From NCBI GenBank assembly GCA_959347315.1, contig OY365809.1, positions 8,522,790-8,586,789 of the forward strand: 64,000 nucleotides of DNA, written 5' to 3'. Below are positions 56,301 to 60,557 of the stretch, piece after piece. Position numbers and translations under genes: made by a program. Position 1 is the stretch's first letter. Every line of letters starts with the position of its first letter. The notes beneath the pieces were generated by a model. The model was not told where the DNA came from. It saw only the letters and a program-made list of their open reading frames with translations, and searched no databases. The stretch is from Bimastos eiseni (lineage: Eukaryota > Annelida > Clitellata > Crassiclitellata > Lumbricidae).

Positions 56301-58802
56301 GATTTACGCTTACATCAATTAGTTGATGAATAAAATATAGGAATCAAATAGATAACTTAAAATCCTTTGATTTCTTACATTTTCAAGGTACTATTAATCA
56401 CTTGCAATCTAAAAGATTTCCATGCATTAGGAAAGTATCTGGAATTTCAAAAGCTTTTGGGTTCTGGCAATGAAAACAACTTCTTTGAAGCTTTGTACTG
56501 TAAATGCAAGGCACTAAGAAGCGGCGTTTTTCTTTCTTGCGTCTCTGGACACATTGGCAAGAGGCTTTATACAACCCTGCGATAAAAGCCAGACCAGCAA
56601 AATTTATGGAGCAAGGAGATCCAAAAGTCAAACGGACGAAATTATATGTAGCTGAGATGCTTAGATTATATCTGCGTTTTTTCCAGTCAATGCAAGCTTA
56701 GCTGGATCACCGGCATAAACGGAAGCAGTGCGTACGTAAGAAACAGCCAAAATCTCTCATAGTAGCATCCAACTAGAACATAACCCCTCAGAGTAAGTCC
56801 GTTTGGTTTCTTATCATCAATTCTAGAGACCAAAATCCATTAAAGCTGACAGTTTTAGTAGTGTTTTACAAGGTTTGTTGTGCCATTGCATTGTTCAGGA
56901 CTGTAGAATTAATGCATTTCATTTTATTACATTATATATCAATTCCTTACAGAACAAACTGCACAGAAGCACAATAAGGAAGATGCATAATAAATGGATC
57001 CGCATTCAAGGTTGTTTGATCAAGGTTCTGGAATTTTATATCTCTTCAGCAATCCTATTATTGCCCAAAATCCAGCATTCTAATGCCAATTTGTGGTCAC
57101 TTATTTCGATCTGTCAGTACATAGACGTTGAGATGGCTATCCTTGCATTAGGGCTCAATTGGTCTTATCGGCTTCATTATTTTGCAACCACAGATGGCAT
57201 GCACAATTGCACATGATGGTGGCACAGCAGAATTTATCAGATCAGATCTATGTAATACAATAATACAACTGTATTTTTTTATATTGCTCTCCCTTCAAAC
57301 TCCAGAAGTGCACATGGCCATACGACAGAGCATTGATGGTGCTCAGCAACTGGGAGTGAAGGACTTACTCATTACTCAAGGTCCGTATACACAGAAACTT
57401 ATGCCTGAATAGAGGCCTGAACCGATACTGTCTGCGTTACATACCAAGCCCTTTAACCAGTCGTCCACCACCGAAGGGATCAGACGCCTGGTATATTGGT
57501 TGATATCAGTGCAGAGGTAAGAATAATATTAAGAATCAGAAAAGTGATGCTATGGCATTTTAAAGCAAGCTGTGATTAAACAGCAACTGCACTTCACTGA
57601 TGGAAGTAAACTGCTAACAGCTGCTTCCTACAAGCACTGAGCCTAGAAACACATAGGAAGAGTAAAAACAACAGATGAATATGCCACACAAGATAACCAC
57701 AAGTAGGTAATCTTGGAGGATCATAATACTGAAGAGACACAAAATACACTGTAACTGCCACTGAATTTGCAAGTATCATGTTTAAGCTTTGACTACATTT
57801 CAACATAAAGGAAAAGGTAGTAGCAGGAATGTGACTTAAGTCCTCATAGCATAAATTGTCTTGTGACAAAACAGTCATTGTAGCCTATAACGAGATAATT
57901 GTTTTGTTTGTATAAAAGGTTTCAACTAGGTAATCATATCTATTTGACATAGTGGATAGAAATAAAAAAAAGACGAATATCATGACACTCATTCAGCTCA
58001 ATTGTAAAAATAGTAAAAGTAAGTGGAGGACCATGTACACAAGTTATGACTTAGGCTGTAAAAAAATGTTGAAAAACGGGTACCCGTCGACCAGTGCTGC
58101 GGGGATATTTTGTTAGGAAATGTAGAAAATTGCGCATTTTTACGGAATGTCGGGAACCCGAGAATCGATTTCATTGCCTGGGCAGTCAGCCAATGTGACC
58201 AACAGAATATTTATGGCATATGTTTGGGTAAAATCGCTCATTTTTACGGCATGTCGTTATCCGAGAACCGATTTTCATTGCCCGGGCACTCAGCCAACGT
58301 GGTCAAGAGATTATTTCTGGCATATGTTCAGGTGAAATCGCGCATTTTCACGGAATTTCGATTACCCAAAAACCGATTTCATTACCCTGGTAGTCAGCTT
58401 TGGTCGGGTACCCGGGTACCCGTTGACAGCCTTAGTTAGGACCAGACCTCGACTGTCTCATATCTATGGAGGCAAGTAATGACTCGCCTATTCTTGCCTA
58501 TTGAGATGTTCACAAGTAACAGTTACTCTTCTCACTATACAGAACAGTTCCTATATATCCAACTATTCTTCCTTAACCTCTGAACAATTCCTTAGGCAGG
58601 GAAAACAACCCCCTTTGTCAGTGAAGACACTAACCACGTTGGGAAGGCCTCTGACTTAAATACTAGACTATGATAATGATTAACCTGCCATTAAGCAGAC
58701 TGACCTTGAACGATGTATGAGGCCAGCAGGACTGCAGTGTGCTCCTGACATGGCATGGTACCAGTCGAAAGATCACGTTTGACTTGCAATGCAAACATGT
58801 AC
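6819..58802 (-). CDS. FARP: FARP1/2-like FERM-RhoGEF-PH-PH protein gene, 24 exons, 5' incomplete
   Basis: This is the only gene I can support. Joining 24 minus-strand exons (listed separately) gives an open frame of 2,588 residues ending in TGA. Approximate residues in this partial protein: FERM F2 1-80, FERM F3 95-205, FA region 205-240, linker 235-2055, DH 2058-2275, PH1 2297-2400, PH2 2466-2565. Family knowledge: FARP proteins sit under the plasma membrane, bind membrane receptors (plexins, SynCAM) through FERM, and regulate Rho-family GTPases through the DH domain. Diagnostic strings include [11 protein letters not shown] (F2), [12 protein letters not shown] (DH) and [14 protein letters not shown] (PH2). 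All intron phases agree. Vertebrate FARP1/2 are about 1,050 residues; the excess here is almost entirely one giant linker exon. The start codon and F1 lobe are absent and presumably lie beyond 64000. Whether this is closer to FARP1 or FARP2 is not resolved; an invertebrate may have one pre-duplication gene. Confidence 0.93.
7160..7400. repeat. 42-base minisatellite (two 21-base halves)
   Basis: Units alternate GACAGTAACAATCCATT and AAAGACAACAATCCATT, with about five copies of the 42-base dimer. Because 42 is divisible by three, long frames appear on both strands. It lies in the intron between the last two coding exons. Confidence 0.92.
7630..7781 (-). CDS. FARP: FARP exon: PH2, middle
   Basis: Reads [33 protein letters not shown] and [12 protein letters not shown]. 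This is the core of the second PH domain, which in the mouse structures I recall packs against DH and helps keep it autoinhibited. Acceptor TGCTTTAG, donor GACAG/GTATTA, phase 0 in and phase 2 out. Confidence 0.96.
7918..7971 (-). repeat. LINE/SINE 3'-tail fragment (GCGCTATATAA type)
   Basis: On the minus strand it reads GAGCGCCTCTGATTATAAG then TGGCGCTATATAAG and an AATT-rich end. It is one of nine such tails in the window. Confidence 0.7.
8211..8309 (+). repeat. LINE/SINE 3' tail ending in an (AAT)n run
   Basis: Reads GCGCTTCTGAGTAGG, then AAGGGGCGTTAAAAAAG and about 16 AAT units. The AAT run abuts the donor of the FARP exon 8316-8423, in antisense orientation to the gene. Confidence 0.8.
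8316..8423 (-). CDS. FARP: FARP exon: PH2, first strands
   Basis: Reads [31 protein letters not shown] and YKSYQ, almost identical to the start of PH2 in vertebrate FARP1/2. Acceptor GTTGTTGCAG, donor CCAG/GTAAGG, phase 0/0. A long AAT microsatellite begins only six bases into the following intron (see findings). Confidence 0.97.
8612..8832. repeat. 25-base minisatellite
   Basis: About nine copies of a unit of the form TATTCACTGATATTAATGAAAATGT with small changes. The hAT-like element at 8848 inserted at its right edge. Confidence 0.92.
8848..9344. mobile_element. hAT-like non-autonomous DNA transposon (MITE), 497 bp
   Basis: Perfect 15-base terminal inverted repeats, TAGAGCTGTACCGAA, are flanked on both sides by the same 8 bases, CTTATAAT (8840-8847 and 9345-9352). 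An 8-base target duplication is the hallmark of the hAT superfamily. The interior contains more ATTCGGCCGAATA-type palindromes near both ends and no transposase frame. It lies in a FARP intron. Confidence 0.9.
9800..9951 (-). CDS. FARP: FARP exon: inter-PH linker
   Basis: Reads [18 protein letters not shown] then [17 protein letters not shown] and ends SLATR. The [13 protein letters not shown] string is nearly invariant in FARP proteins between PH1 and PH2. Acceptor TTTCTCTTAAG, donor AGG/GTGAGT, phase 1 in and phase 0 out. Confidence 0.96.
10140..10384 (+). pseudogene. LINE C-terminal coding fragment
   Basis: The plus-strand frame reads [15 protein letters not shown] then [15 protein letters not shown] and RKYWRLF. 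The FFGHVM...RGRQ.KKW.D......W..L pattern is the C-terminal tail of many non-LTR retrotransposon reverse transcriptase proteins. No other part of the element is recognisable, so this is a 5'-truncated relic in a FARP intron. Confidence 0.85.
10895..11018 (-). repeat. Dispersed repeat, copy B (inverted relative to 4309-4420)
   Basis: On the minus strand it carries TTTGACAAGTGGGGG, AATGAGAGGGGTAG, AAAATGTGGGG and GTGTCCCCTC in the same order as copy A. It sits just downstream of the PH1 exon. Confidence 0.75.
11147..11342 (-). CDS. FARP: FARP exon: PH1, C-terminal helix
   Basis: Reads [38 protein letters not shown] and [15 protein letters not shown]. The VVAASS...KW..D.Q.AI motif is the PH1 C-terminal helix, with its invariant Trp. 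Acceptor GCTAACTAG, donor AACA/GTAAGT, phase 0 in and phase 1 out. Confidence 0.96.
11405..11565. repeat. 17-base minisatellite
   Basis: About nine imperfect copies of ACCTTGCAATGGGAAAA. It is immediately downstream of the AG of the PH1 exon acceptor in genome coordinates, within the intron. Confidence 0.9.
11900..11989 (-). CDS. FARP: FARP exon: PH1, middle
   Basis: Reads [16 protein letters not shown] then [14 protein letters not shown]. It continues PH1 (F.D.LLYTSR...FKVHGQLPL in relatives). Acceptor TGATGATAG, donor ACA/GTGAGC, phase 0/0. Confidence 0.95.
12438..12506 (-). CDS. FARP: FARP exon: PH1, strands 1-2
   Basis: Reads [15 protein letters not shown] then YHQRMFFL, the opening strands of the first PH domain (EFIR.G.L.KLS.KG..QRMFFL). 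Acceptor GATTCTAG, donor CTG/GTTTGT (non-consensus after GT), phase 0/0. Confidence 0.94.
12984..13055 (-). CDS. FARP: FARP exon: DH-PH1 junction
   Basis: Reads [16 protein letters not shown] then ENLILPSR, the conserved DH-PH connecting helix (ENFQKL.ELK.DL.GI..L). Acceptor GTTTTTCAAG, donor CGG/GTCAGT, phase 0/0. Confidence 0.95.
13113..13210. repeat. Hairpin-forming inverted repeat, 38-base arms
   Basis: Arms 13113-13150 and 13173-13210 are reverse complements with about four mismatches (TCAAGATTTCAT start). The loop is 22 bases. It resembles a small foldback MITE. Confidence 0.85.
14291..14400 (-). CDS. FARP: FARP exon: last DH helix (start uncertain)
   Basis: Reads [19 protein letters not shown] at its 3' end, which fits the final DH helix before the ENLQKL segment. 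The phase-compatible acceptor GCGCAG/CT adds about 17 residues ([17 protein letters not shown]) before EAL that vertebrate FARPs do not appear to have. The donor is ATT/GTTTGC, non-consensus. The end is more secure than the start. Confidence 0.6.
14606..14656 (-). CDS. FARP: FARP exon: DH domain loop, 51 nt
   Basis: A small exon reading [16 protein letters not shown] after a split Lys. It matches the L.KxY.P.HPD...C loop that follows the DH core helix. Acceptor TCTTGTAG/AG, donor GAAG/GTATGT, phase 1 in and phase 1 out, so it is also symmetric. Confidence 0.85.
15704..15890 (-). CDS. FARP: FARP exon: DH domain catalytic core
   Basis: Reads [32 protein letters not shown] and [15 protein letters not shown]. 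It contains DH conserved region 3 (L.KP.QRL.HY..IL), the helix that forms most of the Rho GTPase contact. Acceptor TTCTCTGTACAG, donor CAACA/GTAAGT, phase 0 in and phase 1 out. Confidence 0.96.
16218..16350 (+). mobile_element. Probable tRNA-derived SINE fragment
   Basis: TTTAGTGGTTAATGTGCTGG resembles a tRNA A box and GGGGTTCAACTTCC a B box about 40 bases later, followed by non-tRNA body text. No poly-A or clear end. It lies in the intron between two DH exons. Confidence 0.55.
16505..16586 (-). CDS. FARP: FARP exon: DH domain, third part
   Basis: Reads [17 protein letters not shown] then [10 protein letters not shown], following the Trp split from the previous exon. It corresponds to the QRIGDVM helix of FARP DH domains. 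Acceptor TTTTCCAG, donor CCCT/GTAAGT, phase 2 in and phase 0 out. Confidence 0.92.
16997..17133 (-). CDS. FARP: FARP exon: DH domain, second part
   Basis: Reads [15 protein letters not shown] and [19 protein letters not shown]. The pattern L..LF.PLYEFH..FL.ELE is the DH helix between conserved regions 1 and 2. The acceptor ACCAAAG has a weak pyrimidine tract; donor CTG/GTAAGC, phase 0 in and phase 2 out. Confidence 0.94.
17303..17392 (-). CDS. FARP: FARP exon: start of DH (RhoGEF) domain
   Basis: Reads [18 protein letters not shown] then [12 protein letters not shown]. This is conserved region 1 of the Dbl-homology domain (E...TERTY..DLE.I), whose Glu contacts the GTPase switch regions. Acceptor TTCTGTTTTAG, donor ACCGTT/GTAAGT, phase 0/0. 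Confidence 0.95.
17715..18117 (-). CDS. FARP: FARP linker exon preceding DH domain
   Basis: Encodes about 134 residues starting [15 protein letters not shown], with [15 protein letters not shown] and [14 protein letters not shown], and ending [11 protein letters not shown]. Polar and Ser/Pro rich, like the vertebrate FARP linker in style but not alignable by eye. Acceptor TTGTTTTATTAG, donor TCGCAG/GTACGT, phase 2 in and phase 0 out. Phase-2 entry means it could also be spliced directly from the FA exon. Confidence 0.87.
18236..18290. repeat. (AATC)n-rich microsatellite
   Basis: Repeats CAATCAATCAAT with AAAC interruptions. It lies in the short intron between two linker exons. Confidence 0.9.
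18401..18614 (-). CDS. FARP: FARP linker exon
   Basis: Reads [16 protein letters not shown], then [13 protein letters not shown] and ends [11 protein letters not shown]. Ser/Asp/Glu-rich linker without a recognised domain. Acceptor TGTATTTTAG, donor AATAG/GTGATT, phase 1 in and phase 2 out. The long plus-strand frame opposite (18413-18667) is a shadow. Confidence 0.8.
18615..20500. other. Large FARP intron, repeat-poor part
   Basis: No exon or element recognised except a loose repeat of ATGGCTATAATGGCTCA and ACTACAATGTATGG at about 19430-19620. The rest is AT-rich single-copy-looking sequence. Confidence 0.5.
20545..21237. repeat. 14-base minisatellite with higher-order 98/56-base structure
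   Basis: Built from ~14-base variants of CCACCAAATGACCC. The marker AAAATGACCCATA recurs at 20563, 20661, 20759, 20857, 20913, 21011, 21109 and 21165, i.e. at steps of 98, 98, 98, 56, 98, 98 and 56 bases. It is open in all three minus frames and gives apparent proteins up to 307 residues ([19 protein letters not shown]), which are artefacts. Confidence 0.96.
21240..24045. other. Large FARP intron, middle part
   Basis: No exon, RNA gene or element recognised with confidence. A poly-A run lies at about 23509-23521. Confidence 0.5.
24046..24106 (+). repeat. LINE/SINE 3' tail with GCGCTATATAAAT
   Basis: Reads GCGTTACGGCGCTATATAAAT followed by (TTA)n. It belongs to the nine-copy tail family. Confidence 0.75.
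24592..24780 (+). mobile_element. Possible DNA-transposon end (CAGGGCCGTACCGAGG...)
   Basis: CAGGGCCGTACCGAGGGG followed by GGCCAGCGGGCCGTGGCCC is GC-rich against the AT-rich background and resembles 5' ends of hAT-like elements seen across animals. No partner inverted repeat was found, so the boundaries are open. Confidence 0.4.
25504..25580 (-). CDS. FARP: FARP small linker exon
   Basis: Reads [14 protein letters not shown] then [11 protein letters not shown]. It has no recognised homology. It is supported by a good acceptor (CTTCTGTGCAG), a consensus donor (CAGG/GTAAGA) and exact phase agreement: phase 2 from the giant exon and phase 1 into the 18614 exon. Only a 90-base intron separates it from the giant exon. 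Confidence 0.72.
25671..30431 (-). CDS. FARP: FARP giant linker exon, ~1,587 residues, acidic and low-complexity
   Basis: A single 4,761-base open exon between the FA region and the DH domain. Acceptor GCTGCATTTAG/G has a pyrimidine-rich tract; donor ACACC/GTAAAT lies just before an in-frame TAA. It joins the FA exon as [14 protein letters not shown]. Visible composition: Ser, Asp, Glu and Pro rich, no predicted transmembrane segment, no known domain recognised, so probably disordered. Landmarks by plus-strand position: a [10 protein letters not shown] basic patch near 29655-29690; RSPSPGR followed by [14 protein letters not shown] near 28837-28990; a proline-rich cluster at 27955-28475; degenerate ~45-residue acidic repeats at 26520-27372. 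The exon is phase 2/2, so it can be skipped without frameshift. That the frame is real coding sequence is supported by its length, the phase match at both ends and protein-like composition. Function is unknown; a scaffold with short linear motifs is an inference. Confidence 0.88.
26520..27372 (-). repeat. Degenerate ~45-residue protein repeats inside the giant exon
   Basis: About seven segments start with an acidic Ser motif: [48 protein letters not shown] and ISSGSSSND, with starts near plus-strand 27372, 27209, 27090, 26950, 26806, 26706 and 26579. Each is followed by a hydrophobic/Pro stretch such as [26 protein letters not shown] resemble casein kinase 2 sites. Spacing is 100-163 bases. 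Confidence 0.6.
30963..33645. mobile_element. Probable DNA transposon bounded by ~45-base inverted repeats, with LINE relic inside
   Basis: The left end CAGGGCCGATAGTTATGTCG and the reverse complement of the right end CTGGGCAGGTAGTTATGGCG align, and further in both carry CCTACTACCGAC. About 80 percent identity over ~45 bases with a short gap. No target duplication is clear. No transposase was recognised. The interior holds a minus-strand LINE relic, probably a later insertion. Confidence 0.6.
31740..32870 (-). pseudogene. Degenerate non-LTR retrotransposon reverse transcriptase (CR1/L2-like)
   Basis: Minus-strand frames, broken by stops and shifts, read [22 protein letters not shown] (RT motif region), then [21 protein letters not shown] where functional elements have FADDTK, then [12 protein letters not shown], and at the far end [12 protein letters not shown] and [10 protein letters not shown]. 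This order is that of a LINE reverse transcriptase C-terminal half. The catalytic FADD is degraded to FAHA, so it is dead. Confidence 0.87.
33991..34030 (+). repeat. LINE/SINE 3' tail with GTGCTATATAAAT
   Basis: Reads GTAAAGTTCTGAAAAGG then TGCTATATAAATAG. Member of the tail family. Confidence 0.7.
35011..35059. repeat. Short inverted repeat CCCATACGAG...CTCGTATGGG
   Basis: Perfect 10-base arms around a loop that itself contains CCATA repeats. Confidence 0.7.
35320..35490. repeat. Degenerate tandem repeat of TTCAATC/TTTTAATTCAATC words
   Basis: AATTCAATCAATTCTAGTTC and related words recur over about 170 bases. A different purine-rich low-complexity stretch follows at 35720-35940 and produces long but meaningless frames on both strands. 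Confidence 0.75.
37340..37448. repeat. Foldback MITE-like hairpin, 48-base arms
   Basis: Arms 37340-37387 and 37401-37448 are reverse complements with about four mismatches (GATGGCTGTTGATTGGATAAA core, shortened here to the central words). The loop is 13 bases. It lies 61 bases downstream, in transcript sense, of the FA exon donor. Confidence 0.88.
37509..37583 (-). CDS. FARP: FARP exon: FERM-adjacent (FA) region
   Basis: Reads [17 protein letters not shown] and NKRPTFQR, the FERM-adjacent motif (SFR.SGRTQKQ) that in other FERM proteins is a phosphorylation-controlled adaptor segment. Acceptor TTTCTAG, donor AGAG/GTAAAT, phase 2 in and phase 2 out. The acceptor lies in a 19-base sequence repeated three times (see findings). 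Its phase-2 exit is compatible with several downstream linker exons. Confidence 0.94.
37577..37633. repeat. 19-base triplication spanning the FA exon acceptor
   Basis: Three units of the form GGAATATCTAGAAACATAC. The first unit contains the true TTTCTAG acceptor (on the minus strand), the third an identical one, and the middle a TTTCTAA. Confidence 0.9.
37951..37993 (-). repeat. LINE/SINE 3' tail with GCGCTATATAAAT
   Basis: Minus strand reads AGCGCCTTCAAGAGG, then TACGGCGCTATATAAATAGCC and a TATG-rich simple repeat. Member of the tail family. Confidence 0.75.
38261..38421 (-). CDS. FARP: FARP exon: end of FERM F3 and entry to FA region
   Basis: Reads [32 protein letters not shown] and ends SRGSSFR. 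The last helix of F3 (CKNFWK.C.EHHAFFR) is diagnostic of FARP and related FERM-FA proteins. SRGSSFR begins the FERM-adjacent region. Acceptor TTTTGCTCAG, donor TTTCAG/GTAAGT, entry phase 0, exit phase 2. Confidence 0.96.
38422..41360. other. 11-kb FARP intron, first quarter
   Basis: No exon recognised. TATG-type microsatellite at about 39350-39410. Remaining sequence is AT-rich without a recognisable element. Confidence 0.5.
41365..41675. repeat. 36-base minisatellite
   Basis: Eight imperfect copies of a unit beginning GGTAGGCTGTGGATCAGACTA and ending near GAGATCACAT. Since 36 is divisible by three, it yields a repetitive 68-residue frame on the plus strand. Confidence 0.93.
41735..42425. 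other. Possible transposon relic rich in AGTATTG/CAATAC words
   Basis: Both ends contain AAGTAT/GCAATACC words in inverse orientation and a GTCAGAGATG / CAGCCCTGTCAC pair, but inverted repeats and target duplications do not line up well enough to call an element. Confidence 0.3.
42426..45700. other. 11-kb FARP intron, middle
   Basis: No exon recognised. A loose ~27-base repeat of GGACACACAGAA / TTTTGAACC lies at 42850-43010. CAGA-rich simple sequence at 44705-44760. Confidence 0.5.
45712..45860 (-). pseudogene. LINE C-terminal coding fragment
   Basis: Minus-strand frame reads [16 protein letters not shown], then [15 protein letters not shown] and CAADTSHGS followed by a stop. The W.DDIE.W.......L.QDR..WR..V pattern is the C-terminal end of a non-LTR retrotransposon polyprotein. 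Only this piece is visible. Confidence 0.85.
45967..46275. repeat. 18-base minisatellite, ~17 copies
   Basis: Nearly perfect copies of TTTGATGTTTATATTCTC. Two copies have GATATT instead of GATGTT. In frame this gives a hexapeptide repeat (ILFDVY), which explains the 132-residue plus-strand frame. Confidence 0.97.
46501..46552 (-). repeat. LINE/SINE 3' tail with GTGCTATATAAAT
   Basis: Minus strand reads GTGCCTCTAAGCAG, then TTGGTGCTATATAAATCC and (AATG)-like tail. Member of the tail family. Confidence 0.75.
46553..47999. other. 11-kb FARP intron, last part
   Basis: No exon recognised. The patch 47090-47740 has visibly more CpG dinucleotides than its surroundings (CGGATGTAGCGACATGTCG, ACGGCCGC) and no coding frame I trust. 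Confidence 0.45.
48000..48040 (-). repeat. LINE/SINE 3' tail with GTGCTATATAA
   Basis: Minus strand reads GTGCTTTTATGAGGTGC, then GAAAGGTGCTATATAATGG. Member of the tail family. Confidence 0.7.
49422..49577 (-). CDS. FARP: FARP exon: FERM F3 lobe (PH-like), first part
   Basis: Encodes 52 residues, including [28 protein letters not shown] and [10 protein letters not shown]. This is the PH/PTB-like FERM F3 lobe with the family's [12 protein letters not shown] strand. Acceptor CAATTAG, donor TAT/GTAAGT, phase 0 at both ends. An 11-kb intron follows in transcript order. Confidence 0.96.
49754..50104 (+). pseudogene. LINE 3' end: RT C-terminus remnant plus tail
   Basis: The plus frame ends [20 protein letters not shown], which resembles the F..R....WN.LP.E. 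motif at the C-terminus of CR1/L2/jockey-type reverse transcriptases. About 70 bases later comes AAGCACTCCTGAGTAGG then GGTGCTATATAAATTC. It links the window's tail family to a LINE. Confidence 0.75.
50292..50379 (-). CDS. FARP: FARP exon: end of FERM F2
   Basis: Reads [15 protein letters not shown] then [12 protein letters not shown], the highly conserved end of the F2 lobe (GQTPAE...LYGVRLHPAK type). Acceptor TTTTTTTTACAG, donor CCAAG/GTAGGT. Enters in phase 2, exits in phase 0. The intron before it is about 5.5 kb. Confidence 0.95.
51243..51284 (-). repeat. LINE/SINE 3' tail, diverged
   Basis: Minus strand reads AAAAGCATTTTCGAATGG, then TGCTACGTAAATTTTC. It is the most diverged member of the tail family. 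Confidence 0.55.
51285..55886. other. 5.5-kb FARP intron
   Basis: No exon recognised. AT microsatellites at about 53040-53105. A possible tRNA-derived SINE piece at 54510-54575 (minus strand) is listed separately. Confidence 0.5.
54510..54575 (-). mobile_element. Possible tRNA-derived SINE fragment
   Basis: Minus strand CAGTAGTCTAGCAGTTAGCA resembles a tRNA 5' half with an A box, and GGAAGTTCAGCGCCC may be a decayed B box. It shares the general layout of the 16218 element. Confidence 0.4.
55887..56013 (-). CDS. FARP: FARP exon: FERM F2 lobe, middle
   Basis: Reads [15 protein letters not shown] then [17 protein letters not shown], matching the F2 helices that follow IVQ in FARP1/2. Acceptor GTCCAG/CT, donor CTC/GTAAGT. 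Entry phase 1 completes GCT with the previous exon; exit phase 2. The preceding intron is about 2.7 kb and carries the hAT-like element at 58051-58434. Confidence 0.92.
56116..56214. repeat. Foldback inverted repeat, 40-base arms
   Basis: Arms beginning GTCAGCTGGTTGACACT are reverse complements with two adjacent mismatches; the loop is about 20 bases. High arm identity suggests a young element or active gene conversion. It is about 100 bases from the FERM F2 exon acceptor. Confidence 0.9.
57760..57788. repeat. 29-base sequence shared with 61470-61498
   Basis: The text starting ACTGAATTTGCAAGTATC is identical over 29 bases at both places and in the same orientation. It is probably part of a dispersed element whose flanks have diverged. 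Confidence 0.8.
58051..58434. mobile_element. hAT-like MITE with internal ~105-base triplication
   Basis: Ends TTAGGCTGT and ACAGCCTTA are inverted, and each is followed inward by ACGGGTACCCG. Flanks are GTTATGAC (58043-58050) and GTTAGGAC (58435-58442), an 8-base duplication with one mismatch. The interior is three ~105-base tandem copies marked by GCGCATTTTTACGGAATGTCG-like and GAACCGATTTCATT words. Confidence 0.82.
58705..58802 (-). CDS. FARP: FARP exon: FERM F2 lobe, first part
   Basis: First recognisable exon. Translation begins [14 protein letters not shown] and ends LLASYIVQ, the start of the FERM F2 alpha-helical lobe in FARP proteins. Acceptor TCTCACAG, donor CAAG/GTCAGT. Entry phase 1-2 leaves one base (G), consistent with an Arg codon split from the preceding, unseen exon. 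Exit is phase 1. Confidence 0.93.
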
Positions 58803-59013
58803 CTGTGAGATACAAAAACATATCAAAGACCAATTTGCATGAAAAACTCATCGAGTCAGCCTCTTTGGCCAGTCCGACATCTCAGGTACTAGGCTCACAA
58901 TTCATGTCATGCATCCCACTTGAATACAATGTAACTACAGCTGTAAAAACACTATACAACACGAAGCTGTATTAAGAATTGGTCAGAAGTACAACATTGC
59001 ATCACATGACACA

Positions 59014-59247
59014 TAATTTATTTATTTATTACCGAAATTTGATACCGCCCTTCTTCCAACATTTTTTGCTCAGAAGTGCACACACATGCTTCGACCGCGC
59101 AATTGCAGTTGTACTGCAGAGCAACTGTGCGCGAAGGACTTGCTCAATGTCCCTACACAGTGACTCCCCGGACGAGGGTCGAACCCACTCGCTCGGCACA
59201 CACTGAACGCTACGGGCTGACCGCTCTAACCGATCGGCCACTGTGCC
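59014..59247 (-). mobile_element. tRNA-derived SINE
   Basis: Minus strand starts GGCACAGTGGCCGATCGG with TGGCCGATCGG fitting the Pol III A box, and has GGTTCGACCCT fitting the B box about 50 bases on. A non-tRNA body follows, ending in an (AAAT)n tail at 59018-59031. The tRNA-like head cannot fold as a full tRNA by eye, so I do not call a functional tRNA. Confidence 0.78.
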
Positions 59248-60158
59248 AAAATGGTCCATAACACTTTAAATTTAAAGACAGAGTGTATTCAAAGCAAGTG
59301 GCAAACCAATGCAACTTGTTGATAAATCTGTATGGAGCAATTGTTTTCATTGGCCCTTTCATCTAACAAATGAATGCAAATCCGATCAACACAGGTGTAA
59401 ATCTCACATGAGAAAATGCAAATAAAATTATGTGCCTTTTGTTGTAGGATTGTCGTGACTGGGCATGCACATTAAATATCCTCATGAATGTTATGGACCA
59501 GGTTTCTCAGGAGTTTCCACAGAGACATGTAAGTAAATGTATTATAACATTGCCTTTTCACACCAACAGAATTTGATGCAGTGCCCATCCTATAATGCCT
59601 ATGACCATGTACAAATAGTGAGCACCACTTATAAACTTACATTAACAAAAAACTTAATGTAAACTTGTAAAGAAAGTAATGCATAATAAAAAGAACAAAT
59701 ACGGGTCAGTACTGAATGACTTAGAATATGATGAAGAAAGATTGTGGTTGGTCAGAGCAGTCCACCTCGCGTATGTTTACGTTACAAGCATAAACCCATT
59801 TCTTCACATGCTTCACCAATGGCTCTATCATCAGCCCTCGTGCAATAATATCCTAGCGTTTCCTAACACAATATGTCTCAGCTGTCTGTAGTTGAGTGTA
59901 TATCACCAGTATCAGGCATCATGTGTCGCCTTTTCCAGCCTTACAAAGTGCCAATTGATTATAAATGAACCGGACACTCCACATGGAAAATTACAACTTC
60001 AGTGTACATATATATTTTGGCATTTTAAAGCTAGGGGTCTAACAGGCCCACAGAAGAGGCGATAATAACAAGCCTCAGCATGCATCTGAAGAAATTAAGA
60101 ATGAATGGCATATACCGGTAGTCAGGCTAAAGCAGCACAAGCTTATGCAGCACCCCAG

Positions 60159-60557
60159 TTAGGGCATAACCGAGTAGACAATTTCCACCGAGTACCAAAT
60201 CCGAGTATTTCAATGCACTATTTGCCGGATCTGGATACGAACCGAATAGTAGTGGCAACTCTGGTCCAGCAAGTACCATCTGCAGGCGAGGCTTAAAATT
60301 TCAGAATTTCACCGCTCAGCTTAATAAAAAATTATTGAAATAAATGTTTGAGCCTGTAATAACTATATACGGCTTTAAATTTTAAAGTTTCGTATTTAGA
60401 TTGTTAAACGTTTATAAAAAATTATTGAAATAAATTGTTCAATTTGTAATTATTTGTGTGTGTAATATTTGCTGAGGCGAATACTTCCAAATAGTCCCCA
60501 AAAAACGGGATATTCAGCCGAGGCGAATGTCCGAGGCGATTTCCGGTTATGCCCTAA
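60159..60557. mobile_element. MITE with TTAGGGCATAACCG inverted ends
   Basis: Perfect 14-base terminal inverted repeats (TTAGGGCATAACCG and its complement at 60544-60557). The interior is AT-rich with two copies of TAAAAAATTATTGAAATAAAT. The start resembles the other two hAT-like elements here, but I see no clean 8-base target duplication. Confidence 0.72.

Noticed and set aside
59165..59247. tRNA gene
   Set aside because: The A and B boxes are present but the sequence does not close into a tRNA and continues into a SINE body with a simple-repeat tail.
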